From: Alphaproteobacteria bacterium
GTDB taxonomy: Bacteria; Pseudomonadota; Alphaproteobacteria; Rhizobiales; Methyloligellaceae
NCBI GenBank assembly: GCA_016869535.1
Contig: VGDX01000003.1
Location: 1 to 64,000, forward strand
Reading direction: 5' to 3'
Length of the DNA: 64,000 bases
A program made the position numbers and the translations under genes. A model generated the notes under the pieces. It saw only the letters and a program-made list of their open reading frames with translations. It had not been told where the DNA came from and did not search any database. Position 1 is the first letter of the stretch. Each line of letters starts with the position of its first letter. Of the stretch, positions 28,773-36,494 are shown piece after piece.

Positions 28773-29006
28773 ATGATTGTTTGTTCATGCGCCGTCATCA
28801 CCGACAAGGACGTGGCCGACGCCGTCTCGGCGCTGCGCACCGCCGATCCGTTCGTCGTGCTTACCCCCGGGCTGATCTACCGGCACCTCAGTAAGCGCCC
28901 GTCTTGCGGCAATTGCCTGCCGCTGATTACCCGGCTGATGGTCGGTTATGATGAAGATGGACCGGGTTCCGCTGCGTCTTTGCCGCACCGATCTCATTTA
29001 GAATAA
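28773..29006 (+). CDS. bfd: Bacterioferritin-associated ferredoxin
   Basis: 77 residues with a BFD-like [2Fe-2S] domain: MIVCSCAVIT (Cys-x-Cys) near the N-terminus and RPSCGNCLPLI (Cys-x2-Cys) about 40 residues later. Bfd reduces the haem of bacterioferritin to release stored iron. The bacterioferritin gene follows 56 bases downstream on the same strand. The C-terminal 15 residues are variable. No clear iron-responsive operator was recognised. Confidence 0.9.
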   Translation: MIVCSCAVITDKDVADAVSALRTADPFVVLTPGLIYRHLSKRPSCGNCLPLITRLMVGYDEDGPGSAASLPHRSHLE

Positions 29007-29062
29007 TTCTAGACTACAAGCCGAGAACGGGCCATGATGGCCGAGGCTGAGAGGAGGAGAGT

Positions 29063-29566
29063 ATGAAGGGCAATCCGCGGGTCATCGAATATCTCAACAA
29101 GGCGCTGACGCACGAGCTGACCGCCGTCAACCAATATTGGCTGCATTACCGGCTGCTCGAAGATTGGGGCTTCACCCGCCTCGCCAAGAAGGAGCGAGAG
29201 GAATCGATCGAGGAGATGCAGCACGCCGACAAGCTCGTGGACCGCATCATCTTCCTCGAAGGCTTTCCCAACATGCAGCATATCGATCCCTTGATGATCG
29301 GGCAGAACATCAAGGAAGTACTCGAATGCGACCTCAAAGCGGAATACTCGGCCCGCGCGCTCTACATGGAAGCGCGCGCCGCCTGCCGTAAGGAAGAGGA
29401 TTATGTGAGCATGGATCTGTTCGAGGAGCTGCTCGGCGATGAGGAAGGCCACATCAACTATCTTGAATCGCAGCTCAATCTTCTGAACGATATCGGCATC
29501 CAGAATTACGGTCAGCTCCAGGCCCACTCCGCCGACAAGCTCGAGGGCGAGGAGCCCGGTAAGTGA
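29063..29566 (+). CDS. bfr: Bacterioferritin
   Basis: 167 residues. Strong GAGGAGAG ribosome site. Four-helix bundle with ferroxidase ligands: Glu in [13 protein letters not shown], Glu and His in [18 protein letters not shown], Glu in [14 protein letters not shown] and the Glu/His pair of [13 protein letters not shown]. The haem Met should be the one in EEMQHAD. It stores iron as a 24-mer in the cytoplasm. Pairs with bfd immediately upstream. Confidence 0.95.
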   Translation: MKGNPRVIEYLNKALTHELTAVNQYWLHYRLLEDWGFTRLAKKEREESIEEMQHADKLVDRIIFLEGFPNMQHIDPLMIGQNIKEVLECDLKAEYSARALYMEARAACRKEEDYVSMDLFEELLGDEEGHINYLESQLNLLNDIGIQNYGQLQAHSADKLEGEEPGK

Positions 29567-29601
29567 GTCTGCTTGCGATCGTCATTGCGGAATGATGCGG
29601 C

Positions 29602-30270
29602 ATGACGCTGCTTGATGGGCCGAGACTGCCGCCGGCTGCGGGCGGCGTGGCGCAACAGCTCGTAGTGTTCCTGCATGGCTACGGCGCCGACGGTAACGAC
29701 CTGATCGGCCTTGGGCGTGAATGGGCGCGCGCGTTGCCGCACGCGGCCTTCGTCTCGCCGCATGCGCCCGAGCCTTGCGGCATGGCGCCGATGGGCCGGC
29801 AATGGTTCGACCTCACCTTCCGCGATCCGACTGAGATGGCGCGCGGTGTGAAGCGCGCCGGGCCTGCACTCAATGTTTTTCTCGACGCGGAACTGAAGAG
29901 CCACAATCTGCCGCCCCGCGCGCTTGGTCTTGTGGGCTTCAGTCAAGGCACCATGCTGGCGCTCGCCGTGGGCCTTGCCCGCACTCCGGCGCCGGCGGCG
30001 ATCGTCGGCTATTCCGGCGCGCTGGCCACTGTCGAAGCCTTGCCGAACGACCCGGCTGCGGCGCCAGCCGTCCTGCTCGTGCATGGCGACATGGATCAGG
30101 TGATCCCGCTCGACGCCATGCTGATCGCCCGCGAGCAACTTGGCGCCGCGGGGCTTCCCGTCGAGTGGCACATTTCGCAAGGCATCGGCCACGGCATCGA
30201 CGCCGATGGATTGCGGCTCGGCGGCGTTTTCCTCAAACAGGCCTTCGCCGCCGCAAGTAAGCCCTCTTGA
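29602..30270 (+). CDS. Alpha/beta-hydrolase, phospholipase/carboxylesterase family
   Basis: 222 residues. Catalytic elements: oxyanion loop FLHGYGADGNDL, nucleophile elbow GLVGFSQGTMLAL (GFSQG), Asp in LVHGDMDQVIPL and His in ISQGIGHGIDADGL. This is the small esterase family that includes acyl-protein thioesterases. No signal peptide, so cytoplasmic. It follows bfr by 35 bases on the same strand; the connection to iron storage is probably only positional. Confidence 0.9.
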   Translation: MTLLDGPRLPPAAGGVAQQLVVFLHGYGADGNDLIGLGREWARALPHAAFVSPHAPEPCGMAPMGRQWFDLTFRDPTEMARGVKRAGPALNVFLDAELKSHNLPPRALGLVGFSQGTMLALAVGLARTPAPAAIVGYSGALATVEALPNDPAAAPAVLLVHGDMDQVIPLDAMLIAREQLGAAGLPVEWHISQGIGHGIDADGLRLGGVFLKQAFAAASKPS

Positions 30271-30411
30271 GCAGCCGATCTGGATTGAGGGCGTCTTCAT
30301 TACTACCTACAGCATGTTGGGCGCTTCACATTCATGACACGCCCCTATAGTATGCCGCCGCGTAAGGAGGATGGTCCGAGTGCGACGGGCAAGATTTGAG
30401 GATTTGTCGTC

Positions 30412-30978
30412 TTGAACGTCGCAACCGCATCGGCCGCTCCCGGCACGTTTCCAGCTCTCGTGCTCAATGCCGATTATCGTCCGCTTTCCTACTATCCGCT
30501 GTCGTTGTGGGGCTGGCAGGACGCGGTGAAGGCCGTCTTCCTTGATCGCGTCAACATCGTTTCCGAATACGAACGCGCCGTCCGCTCCCCCTCCTTCGAG
30601 ATGAAGCTGCCGAGCGTGGTCTCGCTCAAGAACTACATCCGCCCGGCGCTCTATCCCGCCTTCACCCGATTCAACGTCTTCCTGCGCGACCGCTTCACTT
30701 GCCAATATTGCGGCGACGATCAGGATCTCACCTTTGATCATCTCGTGCCGCGCTCGCGCGGCGGCATGACGCGCTGGGAGAACGTGGTCACGGCCTGCGC
30801 CCCCTGCAATCTGCAGAAGGGCGGCCAACTGCCCGGTGAAGCCAAGATGTATCCGGCGCAGAAACCCTACCGGCCAACGGTGTTCGAGTTGCACCGCAAC
30901 GGACGTCTGTTCCCGCCGAATTATCTGCATGAGAGCTGGCTCGATTATCTCTACTGGGATACCGAGCTCGAGCCGTAA
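30412..30978 (+). CDS. HNH endonuclease family protein
   Basis: 188 residues. The HNH/zinc motif is clear: FTCQYCGDDQDLTFDHLVPRSRGG...WENVVTACAPCNLQKGG, with two CxxC zinc pairs flanking the DH and N residues. The N-terminal half (ALVLNADYRPLSYYPLSLW) is conserved in this alphaproteobacterial chromosomal family, whose physiological role is unclear. The start must be TTG at 30412, because the frame closes upstream. It overlaps the TGA of a mini-ORF that opens at 30371/30380 behind a strong AAGGAGG site, suggesting translational coupling. Confidence 0.85.
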   Translation: MNVATASAAPGTFPALVLNADYRPLSYYPLSLWGWQDAVKAVFLDRVNIVSEYERAVRSPSFEMKLPSVVSLKNYIRPALYPAFTRFNVFLRDRFTCQYCGDDQDLTFDHLVPRSRGGMTRWENVVTACAPCNLQKGGQLPGEAKMYPAQKPYRPTVFELHRNGRLFPPNYLHESWLDYLYWDTELEP

Positions 30979-30990
30979 TCTTCCTAAAAA

Positions 30991-31080
30991 CCCTCACCCT
31001 GAGGAGCGAGCGCAGCGAGCGTCTCGAAGGGTGGTCATGCTTCGAGACACTGCCTGACGGCCGCTCTTCAGCATGAGGAT
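30991..31080. repeat. Palindromic intergenic repeat
   Basis: A REP-like element with nested inverted repeats: CCTGAGG near the left end versus a related CATGAGG at the right end, GAGCGAGCGCAGCGAGCG in the left arm, and a central hairpin GTCTCGAAG (31021-31029) / CTTCGAGAC (31040-31048). Elements of this look (CCTCACCCTGAGGAGC...) are dispersed between genes in Bradyrhizobium and relatives. Here it separates the convergent HNH and dsbB genes and may terminate both transcripts. Confidence 0.65.
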
Positions 31081-31086
31081 TGAAGT

Positions 31087-31590
31087 TTAGCGCCTCGTAG
31101 CGCCCCACGTGGCAATCCCGGCGAGAAGGGCGGACGCCACCGCATTCCACCCGGCGAAGGACAGACCGAGGAAGCGCCAAGGCGCCTCGTCGCAAGCCAC
31201 CATCCGTGACGTTTCGAGTTGCTGCGCCAGTCCGCCCTCGCCCCATTGCAGCGGCATCTCGGTGGCGCAGGTGTCGGGGCCAGGCCACCATTTCCACTCG
31301 ACGCCCGAATGGTAGATGCCGAGCACCGCGTTCACCGCAAAAGCGATCGCGATCAGGATCAGGAGAATGCGCGCCCAGCCTAGCGTGGCGCCTCGAGCCA
31401 GGAAGAAGGCGATCGCGCTCGCCGGCACGGCGAAGTAGTACGCATAACGCTGCTGCAGGCAGAGCGGACACGGCACGTAGCCGCCAAAATGCTCGAAGGC
31501 GAGCGCGACAAGGATGGTTGCCGCCGCGACTACGAAAACCACGGCCGTCGCCATCATCACCAGCCTTGAGGCCTGCGCCGGAACCGTCAT
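31087..31590 (-). CDS. dsbB: Disulphide bond formation protein B
   Basis: 167 residues from the ATG at 31590, four membrane helices. The first periplasmic loop has YVPCPLCLQQRYAYY (CxxC), and the second loop has the other Cys pair in GPDTCATEMP and MVACDEAPW. DsbB reoxidises DsbA with ubiquinone. It follows the VTT-domain gene by 2 bases, so the two are translationally coupled. A longer upstream frame is not credible. It fits the many Cys-bearing exported proteins in this window. Confidence 0.88.
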   Translation of the reverse strand: MTVPAQASRLVMMATAVVFVVAAATILVALAFEHFGGYVPCPLCLQQRYAYYFAVPASAIAFFLARGATLGWARILLILIAIAFAVNAVLGIYHSGVEWKWWPGPDTCATEMPLQWGEGGLAQQLETSRMVACDEAPWRFLGLSFAGWNAVASALLAGIATWGATRR

Positions 31591-31592
31591 CG

Positions 31593-32174
31593 CTAGAAAA
31601 TGTAGCGCACCAAGACGAATCCGCCAAACAGCAGGATGACGAAGATGGTGAAGAGAGTGCCGAGATAGCGCTCGATGAAAACCTTGATCGGCGGTCCGAA
31701 CCAATAGAGCAGGCCCGCCACCACGAAGAAGCGCAAGCCTCGCGCCGCCACGCTCGCCACCATGAACACCAGGAAATTGAGCTGGGTCACGCCGCTGGCG
31801 ATGGTGATGACCTTGTAGGGGAAGGGCGTGACCCCGGCGAAGAAAACAATCCAGGCGCCCCAATCGTTGTAACGGCGTGCAAAGTCCTCGAAGGCCGCTT
31901 CGTAGCCGTAAAAGCGCAGAATCGGCTCGCCGACGGTATCGAACAGGAAATAGCCGATGAGATAGCCGAAGGCACCGCCGATCACCGATGCCACGGTGCA
32001 GATCGTAGCGTAAAACCAGGCCTTTCGCCGCTCGGCGAGCACCATGGGGATGAGCATGACGTCGGGAGGGATCGGGAACACCGAGCTCTCAACGAACGAC
32101 ACGCCCGCTAGAGCCCACGGTGCGTTGCGATGAGCGGCGAGCTCCATGGTCTTATCATAGGCTCGCCTCAACAT
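31593..32174 (-). CDS. VTT/SNARE-associated (YqaA/DedA-type) membrane protein
   Basis: 193 residues with four to five hydrophobic segments. Visible signatures: FVESSVFPIPPDVMLIPMVLAERRKAW, GGAFGYLIGYFL and the family loop FFAGVTPFPYKVITIASG with Arg/Pro-rich re-entrant character. Such proteins act as lipid scramblase or transporter-like proteins in the inner membrane. Coupled with dsbB. Confidence 0.85.
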   Translation of the reverse strand: MLRRAYDKTMELAAHRNAPWALAGVSFVESSVFPIPPDVMLIPMVLAERRKAWFYATICTVASVIGGAFGYLIGYFLFDTVGEPILRFYGYEAAFEDFARRYNDWGAWIVFFAGVTPFPYKVITIASGVTQLNFLVFMVASVAARGLRFFVVAGLLYWFGPPIKVFIERYLGTLFTIFVILLFGGFVLVRYIF

Positions 32175-32295
32175 GGGCCGATTGCTTAGCCGGGCAAACG
32201 ATGAATGTCCATCGCCTCCGCTTCAAGGAACCGGCCGCGATGTCGCGGGCTTACGCGCGGGCGCTAACCGCCTGGAATAGATGAAATTGAGCCAG

Positions 32296-32324
32296 TTGAC
32301 CCGGCTTCTGCCTTACCCCATGTT
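32296..32324 (+). promoter_or_regulatory. Promoter of tRNA-Leu
   Basis: TTGACC at 32296-32301 and CATGTT at 32319-32324 with a 17-base spacer, ending 9 bases before the mature tRNA 5' end. The -35 is near consensus and the -10 is weak but fits alphaproteobacterial stable-RNA promoters. Almost the same sequence recurs at 33576-33604. Confidence 0.6.
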
Positions 32325-32333
32325 CCGGGCCTA

Positions 32334-32420
32334 GCCCCAGTGGCGGAATTGGTAGACGCGGCAGACTCAAAATCTGTTGCCCGCAAGGGCGTGCTGGTTC
32401 GAGTCCGGCCTGGGGCACCA
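32334..32420 (+). tRNA. tRNA-Leu (anticodon CAA)
   Basis: 87 nt including encoded CCA. The acceptor stem GCCCCAG pairs with CTGGGGC, followed by discriminator A and CCA. D-loop GGCGGAATTGGTAGACGC is typical of tRNA-Leu. The anticodon stem-loop CAGA-CTCAAAA-TCTG gives anticodon CAA, reading UUG. A long variable arm (TTGCCCGCAAGGGCGT) marks a class II tRNA, and the T-loop GGTTCGAGTCC is canonical. The ion-channel gene starts 69 bases downstream. Confidence 0.96.
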
Positions 32421-32488
32421 CGGCGTAGCTGGAGCCAAGCGACAGCGTAGACGGGCTGAAAAAATTATGTGGTCAAGGCGTAGAAGCG

Positions 32489-33553
32489 ATGATCCCGATG
32501 CCGTCGATTGAAGGCCGTCTCTCCGCGCTCCTACTTGCGCTGATATTCGTTCTGTTTTGCTGCCTCGAAGGCTGGAGTGCCACGGGTGAATCCACATCGC
32601 CGCCGGAGGCGGTGACGGACGCGATCGCAGGAAGCCCCGCGCCCGCCAGTCCGACCGAAGTTCTGGTCGGCGCCTATATCAACGACATCCAGCAGATCGA
32701 CTTCAAGAACAACAACTACATCATCGATCTTTATGTCTGGTTCCGCTGGACCAATCCCGACCTCAATCCCTCCAGGACCATGGAGTTCATGAACCGCTTC
32801 GCCTCGGACGACAATCGACGCGATGACTTATACGACGAACCGCAGAAAATGCCCGATGGCAGCCTGTACGCCATCGTCCGCTATCAGGGTCTGTTCTCGA
32901 CCAAGTTTCATCTCGGGAACTATCCCTTCGACACGCAACGTCTGAGAGTGCTCATGGAAGACACGGTCTCCGGCATTGGCCGGCAGGTTTACGCGCCTGA
33001 CGGGACGAAGAGTGTCGCGATGAACCCCGACCTCACGCTTCCCGGCTTCTCGGTCGGCCGGCCTGCGATGCTGATCGCCGAGAACACCTATCCGACCAAT
33101 TTCGGTGATCTGTCCCAAGCGAAGGCCGAGACTTATTCGCGGATCGCGCTCGAGATCCCGGTGTCGCGTCCGGCCCTGCCCTTGTCGCTCAAGACTTTCG
33201 GGCCGATCCTCCTGATCGTCGCTTGCTCTTCATTCGTGTTCTTCATTCGCCCGCGCTATGTCGAGGGGCGTCTCGGGCTCGGCATTACCGCGTTGCTGAC
33301 CCTGGTGGCGCTCCAGCTGACATCGGGCGCCTCTTTGCCCGACGTCGATTATCTGACCATGCTCGATAAGATGTTTCTGCTCGCCTATCTGTTCATCATC
33401 CTGACCCTGGGCCGGGTGGTGCTGACCTCATGGCGGGGCACCGACAAGAGGGCCGAAACCGCCATCGCGCGGGGCGATCATGTCTGGGCGGCGATGCTGC
33501 TCACGGCCTATTTTGTGGCCAATCTGCTCATCATTGTTAATACGCTCGCCTAG
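32489..33553 (+). CDS. Pentameric ligand-gated ion channel homologue, copy 1
   Basis: 354 residues. Signal peptide (residues about 10-30). Extracellular beta-sandwich about 55-230, with VLVGAYINDIQQIDF, VWFRW and the Cys-loop-receptor core NYPFDTQRL (canonical xPFD), but no flanking Cys, as in other prokaryotic members. Four C-terminal membrane helices: M1 FGPILLIVACSSFVFFI, pore-lining M2 LGITALLTLVALQLTSGASL, M3 MFLLAYLFIILTLG, M4 AYFVANLLIIVN. Bacterial channels of this family (GLIC, ELIC) gate cations in response to protons or amines; the ligand here is unknown. It lies downstream of tRNA-Leu and upstream of a paralogue. Confidence 0.9.
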   Translation: MIPMPSIEGRLSALLLALIFVLFCCLEGWSATGESTSPPEAVTDAIAGSPAPASPTEVLVGAYINDIQQIDFKNNNYIIDLYVWFRWTNPDLNPSRTMEFMNRFASDDNRRDDLYDEPQKMPDGSLYAIVRYQGLFSTKFHLGNYPFDTQRLRVLMEDTVSGIGRQVYAPDGTKSVAMNPDLTLPGFSVGRPAMLIAENTYPTNFGDLSQAKAETYSRIALEIPVSRPALPLSLKTFGPILLIVACSSFVFFIRPRYVEGRLGLGITALLTLVALQLTSGASLPDVDYLTMLDKMFLLAYLFIILTLGRVVLTSWRGTDKRAETAIARGDHVWAAMLLTAYFVANLLIIVNTLA

Positions 33554-33575
33554 CGCGTTAACGATGTTTGGCCAG

Positions 33576-33604
33576 TTGACCGCGCTTCTGGCTTACCCCA
33601 TGTT
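33576..33604 (+). promoter_or_regulatory. Duplicated stable-RNA-type promoter before channel copy 2
   Basis: TTGACC (33576-33581), a 17-base spacer and CATGTT (33599-33604): same hexamers and spacing as the tRNA-Leu promoter at 32296. Over the 37 bases from GCCAGTTGACC through TGTTCCG the two copies differ at only three positions or so. Transcription should begin near 33611, 26 bases before the ATG. Confidence 0.6.
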
Positions 33605-33636
33605 CCGCCCCCACCGAAGCCGGGAGCCCAACTTAA

Positions 33637-34692
33637 ATGATGCCAATTTTTAGCCGCTTGGCGGTGGGTCTTCTTGTAATCCCGCTCGTATTCTTTTGCG
33701 CACCTGAACAAACGAGTGCGCAGACAGAGTCGGTATCGCCTCCAAAGGACGTGCAGGAAGCCATCACCGCGACCCCTGCGCCCACAGAATCGAATCAGGT
33801 GTTCGTTGGCGCCTATATCAACGACATCCAGCAGATCGACTTCAAGGCCAACAGTTACAGTGTCGATCTCTATGTCTGGTTCCGCTGGAAGAATCCCGCG
33901 CACGATCCCGCCAAGACCGTGGAGTTCATGAACCGCTTCGCGGGCGGCGACAATATACGCGAGCGCCTCTACGAGGTGCCGGAGAAATTGCCGGATGGCA
34001 GCCTCTATTCTTTTGTCAGGTATCAAGGTTATTTCTCTACCAAGTTCGATCTCGAGACCTATCCCTTCGACTCGCAATATCTCACCGTGGTGATGGAAGA
34101 CTCGACCTCGGATATCAATGATGCGGTTTATGTACCGGACGGCAAGCACAGCGTCGTCATGGATCCGGAAATAACGCTGCCGGGCTTCAAGGTCGGCAAG
34201 CCGGAAATGAAAATCACAACGAATATTTACCCGACCAATTTCGGCTATTTGACCCAGCCGGAGGATGATGCCTACTCACGGATCACGCTGACGATCCCGG
34301 TGACACGACCGGTTCTCGCGCTTTCGCTCAAGCTCTTCGTACCGATCCTGCTGATCGTGGTTTGCGCTTCGCTCGTTTTCTTCATCCGCCCGAGCTATGT
34401 CGAGCCTCGGGTCGGCCTGGCAATCACCGCTCTGCTGACTCTGGTTGCTCTGCAATTGACATCGAGCTCCTCGCTACCCGAGGTCGATTACGTAATGATG
34501 CTCGATAAGATTTATCTGCTCGCCTACCTGTTCGTCATCCTCATCATCGCCCGCGTGGCGGTGGCTTCATGGCGGGGAAAGGATTCCCAGTACGAGGCCG
34601 CGATCATACGCGGCGACCGCATTTGTCTCGTCACCCTGCTCGTCGCCTATCTCGTGGCAAACGCCATCATCGTCTGGACATCCGTGACTTAA
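33637..34692 (+). CDS. Pentameric ligand-gated ion channel homologue, copy 2
   Basis: 351 residues with the same domain order as copy 1: signal peptide, extracellular domain with VFVGAYINDIQQIDF, VWFRWKN and TYPFDSQYL, then M1 FVPILLIVVCASLVFFI, M2 LAITALLTLVALQLTSSSSL, M3 IYLLAYLFVILIIARVAV and M4 AYLVANAIIVW. Identity to copy 1 is high through the core and low in the signal peptide and tail. M2 is nearly the same (GASLPDVDY versus SSSLPEVDY), so conduction should be similar; ligand-site loops differ more. The two could form heteropentamers. GGGAG precedes the ATG. Confidence 0.9.
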   Translation: MMPIFSRLAVGLLVIPLVFFCAPEQTSAQTESVSPPKDVQEAITATPAPTESNQVFVGAYINDIQQIDFKANSYSVDLYVWFRWKNPAHDPAKTVEFMNRFAGGDNIRERLYEVPEKLPDGSLYSFVRYQGYFSTKFDLETYPFDSQYLTVVMEDSTSDINDAVYVPDGKHSVVMDPEITLPGFKVGKPEMKITTNIYPTNFGYLTQPEDDAYSRITLTIPVTRPVLALSLKLFVPILLIVVCASLVFFIRPSYVEPRVGLAITALLTLVALQLTSSSSLPEVDYVMMLDKIYLLAYLFVILIIARVAVASWRGKDSQYEAAIIRGDRICLVTLLVAYLVANAIIVWTSVT

Positions 34693-34702
34693 AAAGCGAA
34701 GC

Positions 34703-34735
34703 GGCCCGGAAGCAAATTTCCCGGGCCACTTTAAT
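34703..34735 (+). terminator. Rho-independent-type terminator after channel copy 2
   Basis: Stem GGCCCGG (34703-34709) with CCGGGCC (34721-34727) and a partly pairing 11-base AT-rich loop, followed by ACTTTAATT. It lies 10 bases after the stop codon. The T-tract is short, so efficiency is uncertain. Confidence 0.65.
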
Positions 34736-34757
34736 TGTGTTCGCTGGTTGAGCGAGT

Positions 34758-35021
34758 TTAGCGCGTCAGATCGCGCCAGCTGTTCTCACTCACATCGACG
34801 CCGTAATAGTCGGCAGCAGCCTTGATATTGGCGAAGGCGAGATCGCGGTCTGCGTCGGAAACACCTTCCACCTGATCGAAGCGGGCGAGTGCGTTTCTCA
34901 CATGGTCCGCATCGGTGAGCGGTTCCTTGCGTTGCTTCGGGAAGGCAAAGACGCTGTCTGGCAGTTCAGCCCGATTGTGAATCACCCCCGATTCGGTAGA
35001 GGGCATCCAAGTGGTTTGCAT
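34758..35021 (-). CDS. Small conserved cytoplasmic protein (DUF6582-like)
   Basis: 87 residues, charged, no signal peptide. Distinctive segments are TWMPSTESGVIHNRAELPDS, VFAFPKQRKEPLTDADHVRN, ALARFDQVEGVSDADRDLAF and ANIKAAADYYGV. I recall these as a family of short actinobacterial and alphaproteobacterial proteins (DUF6582), without known function. It lies downstream of the ferritin-like gene on the same strand. Confidence 0.7.
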   Translation of the reverse strand: MQTTWMPSTESGVIHNRAELPDSVFAFPKQRKEPLTDADHVRNALARFDQVEGVSDADRDLAFANIKAAADYYGVDVSENSWRDLTR

Positions 35022-35088
35022 GACTCATTCCTCCTTGGTCCTAGCGGTCGTCTATTACAAGTAAAGCTCCCTTCCTTCTTCTTGGGCG

Positions 35089-35568
35089 CTAGCGGCTTCG
35101 CCGCATCGGTCCGCCGCCGTCGCCGACATTGGGAACCTCCTCACCGAGAGCAGTGGCCAGATCGATCAAATGGTCCTGCTCCTGCACGAGAATTTCCCGA
35201 ATCTGTTCCGCCATTGCGAACTCTCCAATCGCTTCGCATTGGCGAACTCGCTCCCGGTAATTGCGGATGGTCTCCGCTTCATTCGCCAGATCGAAGCGTA
35301 GCATGTCGCGTGGCTTCTTGGAGACCTTGACCTGTTTGGGAGTCACGGTCGGCATCTTGCCGAGATAGTCGATCTGCCGCGAAAGCGTCAGCGCATGCTG
35401 CAGTTCCTGATGCGCGTGCTCCTCGAGTTGCGCGGCGATGCTCATATATTCGGCGCCGGTCAGCACCTGGGAATACACCACGTAGGCGATGATGGCCTGA
35501 TACTCACGAGCCAAATCTTCATTCAATAACTCCGCCAGTTTGGCCCGCGTAACTGTTTGCCCAGCCAT
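35089..35568 (-). CDS. Ferritin-like di-iron protein
   Basis: 159 residues, four-helix bundle type. Carboxylate/His ligands are visible in EDLAREYQAIIAYVVYSQV, LEEHAHQELQHALTLSRQI, ANEAETIRNYRERVRQCEA and LVQEQDHLIDLATALG, matching the E...ExxH...E...ExxH pattern of a di-iron site. It is shorter than bacterioferritin and lacks an obvious haem Met, so it is likely a Dps/rubrerythrin-like iron or peroxide-handling protein. A basic tail follows. A second iron-storage-type gene (bfr) is at 29063. Confidence 0.8.
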   Translation of the reverse strand: MAGQTVTRAKLAELLNEDLAREYQAIIAYVVYSQVLTGAEYMSIAAQLEEHAHQELQHALTLSRQIDYLGKMPTVTPKQVKVSKKPRDMLRFDLANEAETIRNYRERVRQCEAIGEFAMAEQIREILVQEQDHLIDLATALGEEVPNVGDGGGPMRRSR

Positions 35569-35654
35569 GGATTTTTCTCCTTTGGTTCCCGCAAATTTAT
35601 TGAATCGACCCTAGACTAGTTGCATATACGCGGTGGGCAAAGCGTTTCCTCACC

Positions 35655-35981
35655 TCAGAAATGGACGGCGAGCCAGACGGTCGGCGGCTCGCTTTGCGTC
35701 CAGGTCACGCGGTGCCGGCAATGCGCTGGCAGCAATATCCACTCGCCGGCGACGAGTTCGCGTTCGTCGGTCTCGCCTTCGATGCGCAGCCGCGCCGCGC
35801 CCGATGTCAGAAGCACCCATTCGTCACGATCCTGGTCGTACCATTCTCCCTCCGGCGTCGTTTGCCCGGTCGAGACAATGCGCTCGATGCGAAGTCGCGG
35901 GCGCTCCAGGAGTACATCGATAAATTCGTCGACGGGTCGAGCCGGCACATCGCCGTTGAGGCTTCCCGTCCTGATCGCCAT
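35655..35981 (-). CDS. Small cupin-domain protein
   Basis: 108 residues, one cupin_2 domain without signal peptide. Motif 1 GEWYDQDRDEWVLLTSGAARLRIEG and motif 2 GEWILLPAHCRHRVTWT give the barrel. The usual first-motif His ligands are replaced (EWYDQDRDEW), as in a phosphoribosylaminoimidazole-like subset of cupins. The intact domain suggests binding of a small ligand or metal. Clustered with two secreted-protein genes on the same strand (gaps 2 and 7 bases), so likely an operon. Confidence 0.75.
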   Translation of the reverse strand: MAIRTGSLNGDVPARPVDEFIDVLLERPRLRIERIVSTGQTTPEGEWYDQDRDEWVLLTSGAARLRIEGETDERELVAGEWILLPAHCRHRVTWTQSEPPTVWLAVHF

Positions 35982-35983
35982 GC

Positions 35984-36487
35984 CTACGGCGCCTCGACAC
36001 GCTGTCCGCTGATATCGAATTGGAGTCCGTCCTTGAGCTGATCCGCGGCGAACGGATCGGCATCGAGCGGGACGAAAAAGAGAGTGGCGGTGCCTGCGAT
36101 GGTCTTCTGGTCGGTCAGGTAGTCCAAGTCGAAGTCGAGCCGGCCGATTTTTCCCTCCGAACCGTCCGCCGACGCGGTGAAATCGAGCGTCGTGGCTTTG
36201 ACCTTGACCTTACCGCCATCGCCCACGACACAGCGCCAAGCACCCCTGCTATCCGTGAAAGATGCAAAGCCATGCTCGCCGCTCTGTCCCGAATCGGCGA
36301 AGAGGACGAGACCTTGGCCGCCAAAGGACAGAAGGCTACGGCTGGTGAAGCTGCCGTTCTTAGCGGTGTTGGTGGTGAGATAGGTGCCCAAAAGGTCTTT
36401 GCACGCGGATCTTACCTCAGCCTGCGCGGCGGCAGGGCCGGCCACAAGCGCAATGAAGACCGCAATCAGTCTCAACATGGGGGCCAT
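35984..36487 (-). CDS. Secreted conserved hypothetical protein
   Basis: 167 residues. Signal peptide (LRLIAVFIALVAGPAAAQAE), then a beta-rich mature domain with two Cys (SACKDLLGTYLT, WRCVVGDG). The segments SLLSFGGQGLVLFADSGQSG, FTDSRGAWRCVVG and IGRLDFDLDYL suggest a lipocalin-like or jelly-roll fold in the periplasm. No enzymatic motif. Middle gene of a three-gene run between the NTF2-like gene and the cupin gene. Confidence 0.65.
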   Translation of the reverse strand: MAPMLRLIAVFIALVAGPAAAQAEVRSACKDLLGTYLTTNTAKNGSFTSRSLLSFGGQGLVLFADSGQSGEHGFASFTDSRGAWRCVVGDGGKVKVKATTLDFTASADGSEGKIGRLDFDLDYLTDQKTIAGTATLFFVPLDADPFAADQLKDGLQFDISGQRVEAP

Positions 36488-36494
36488 CGCGGAT

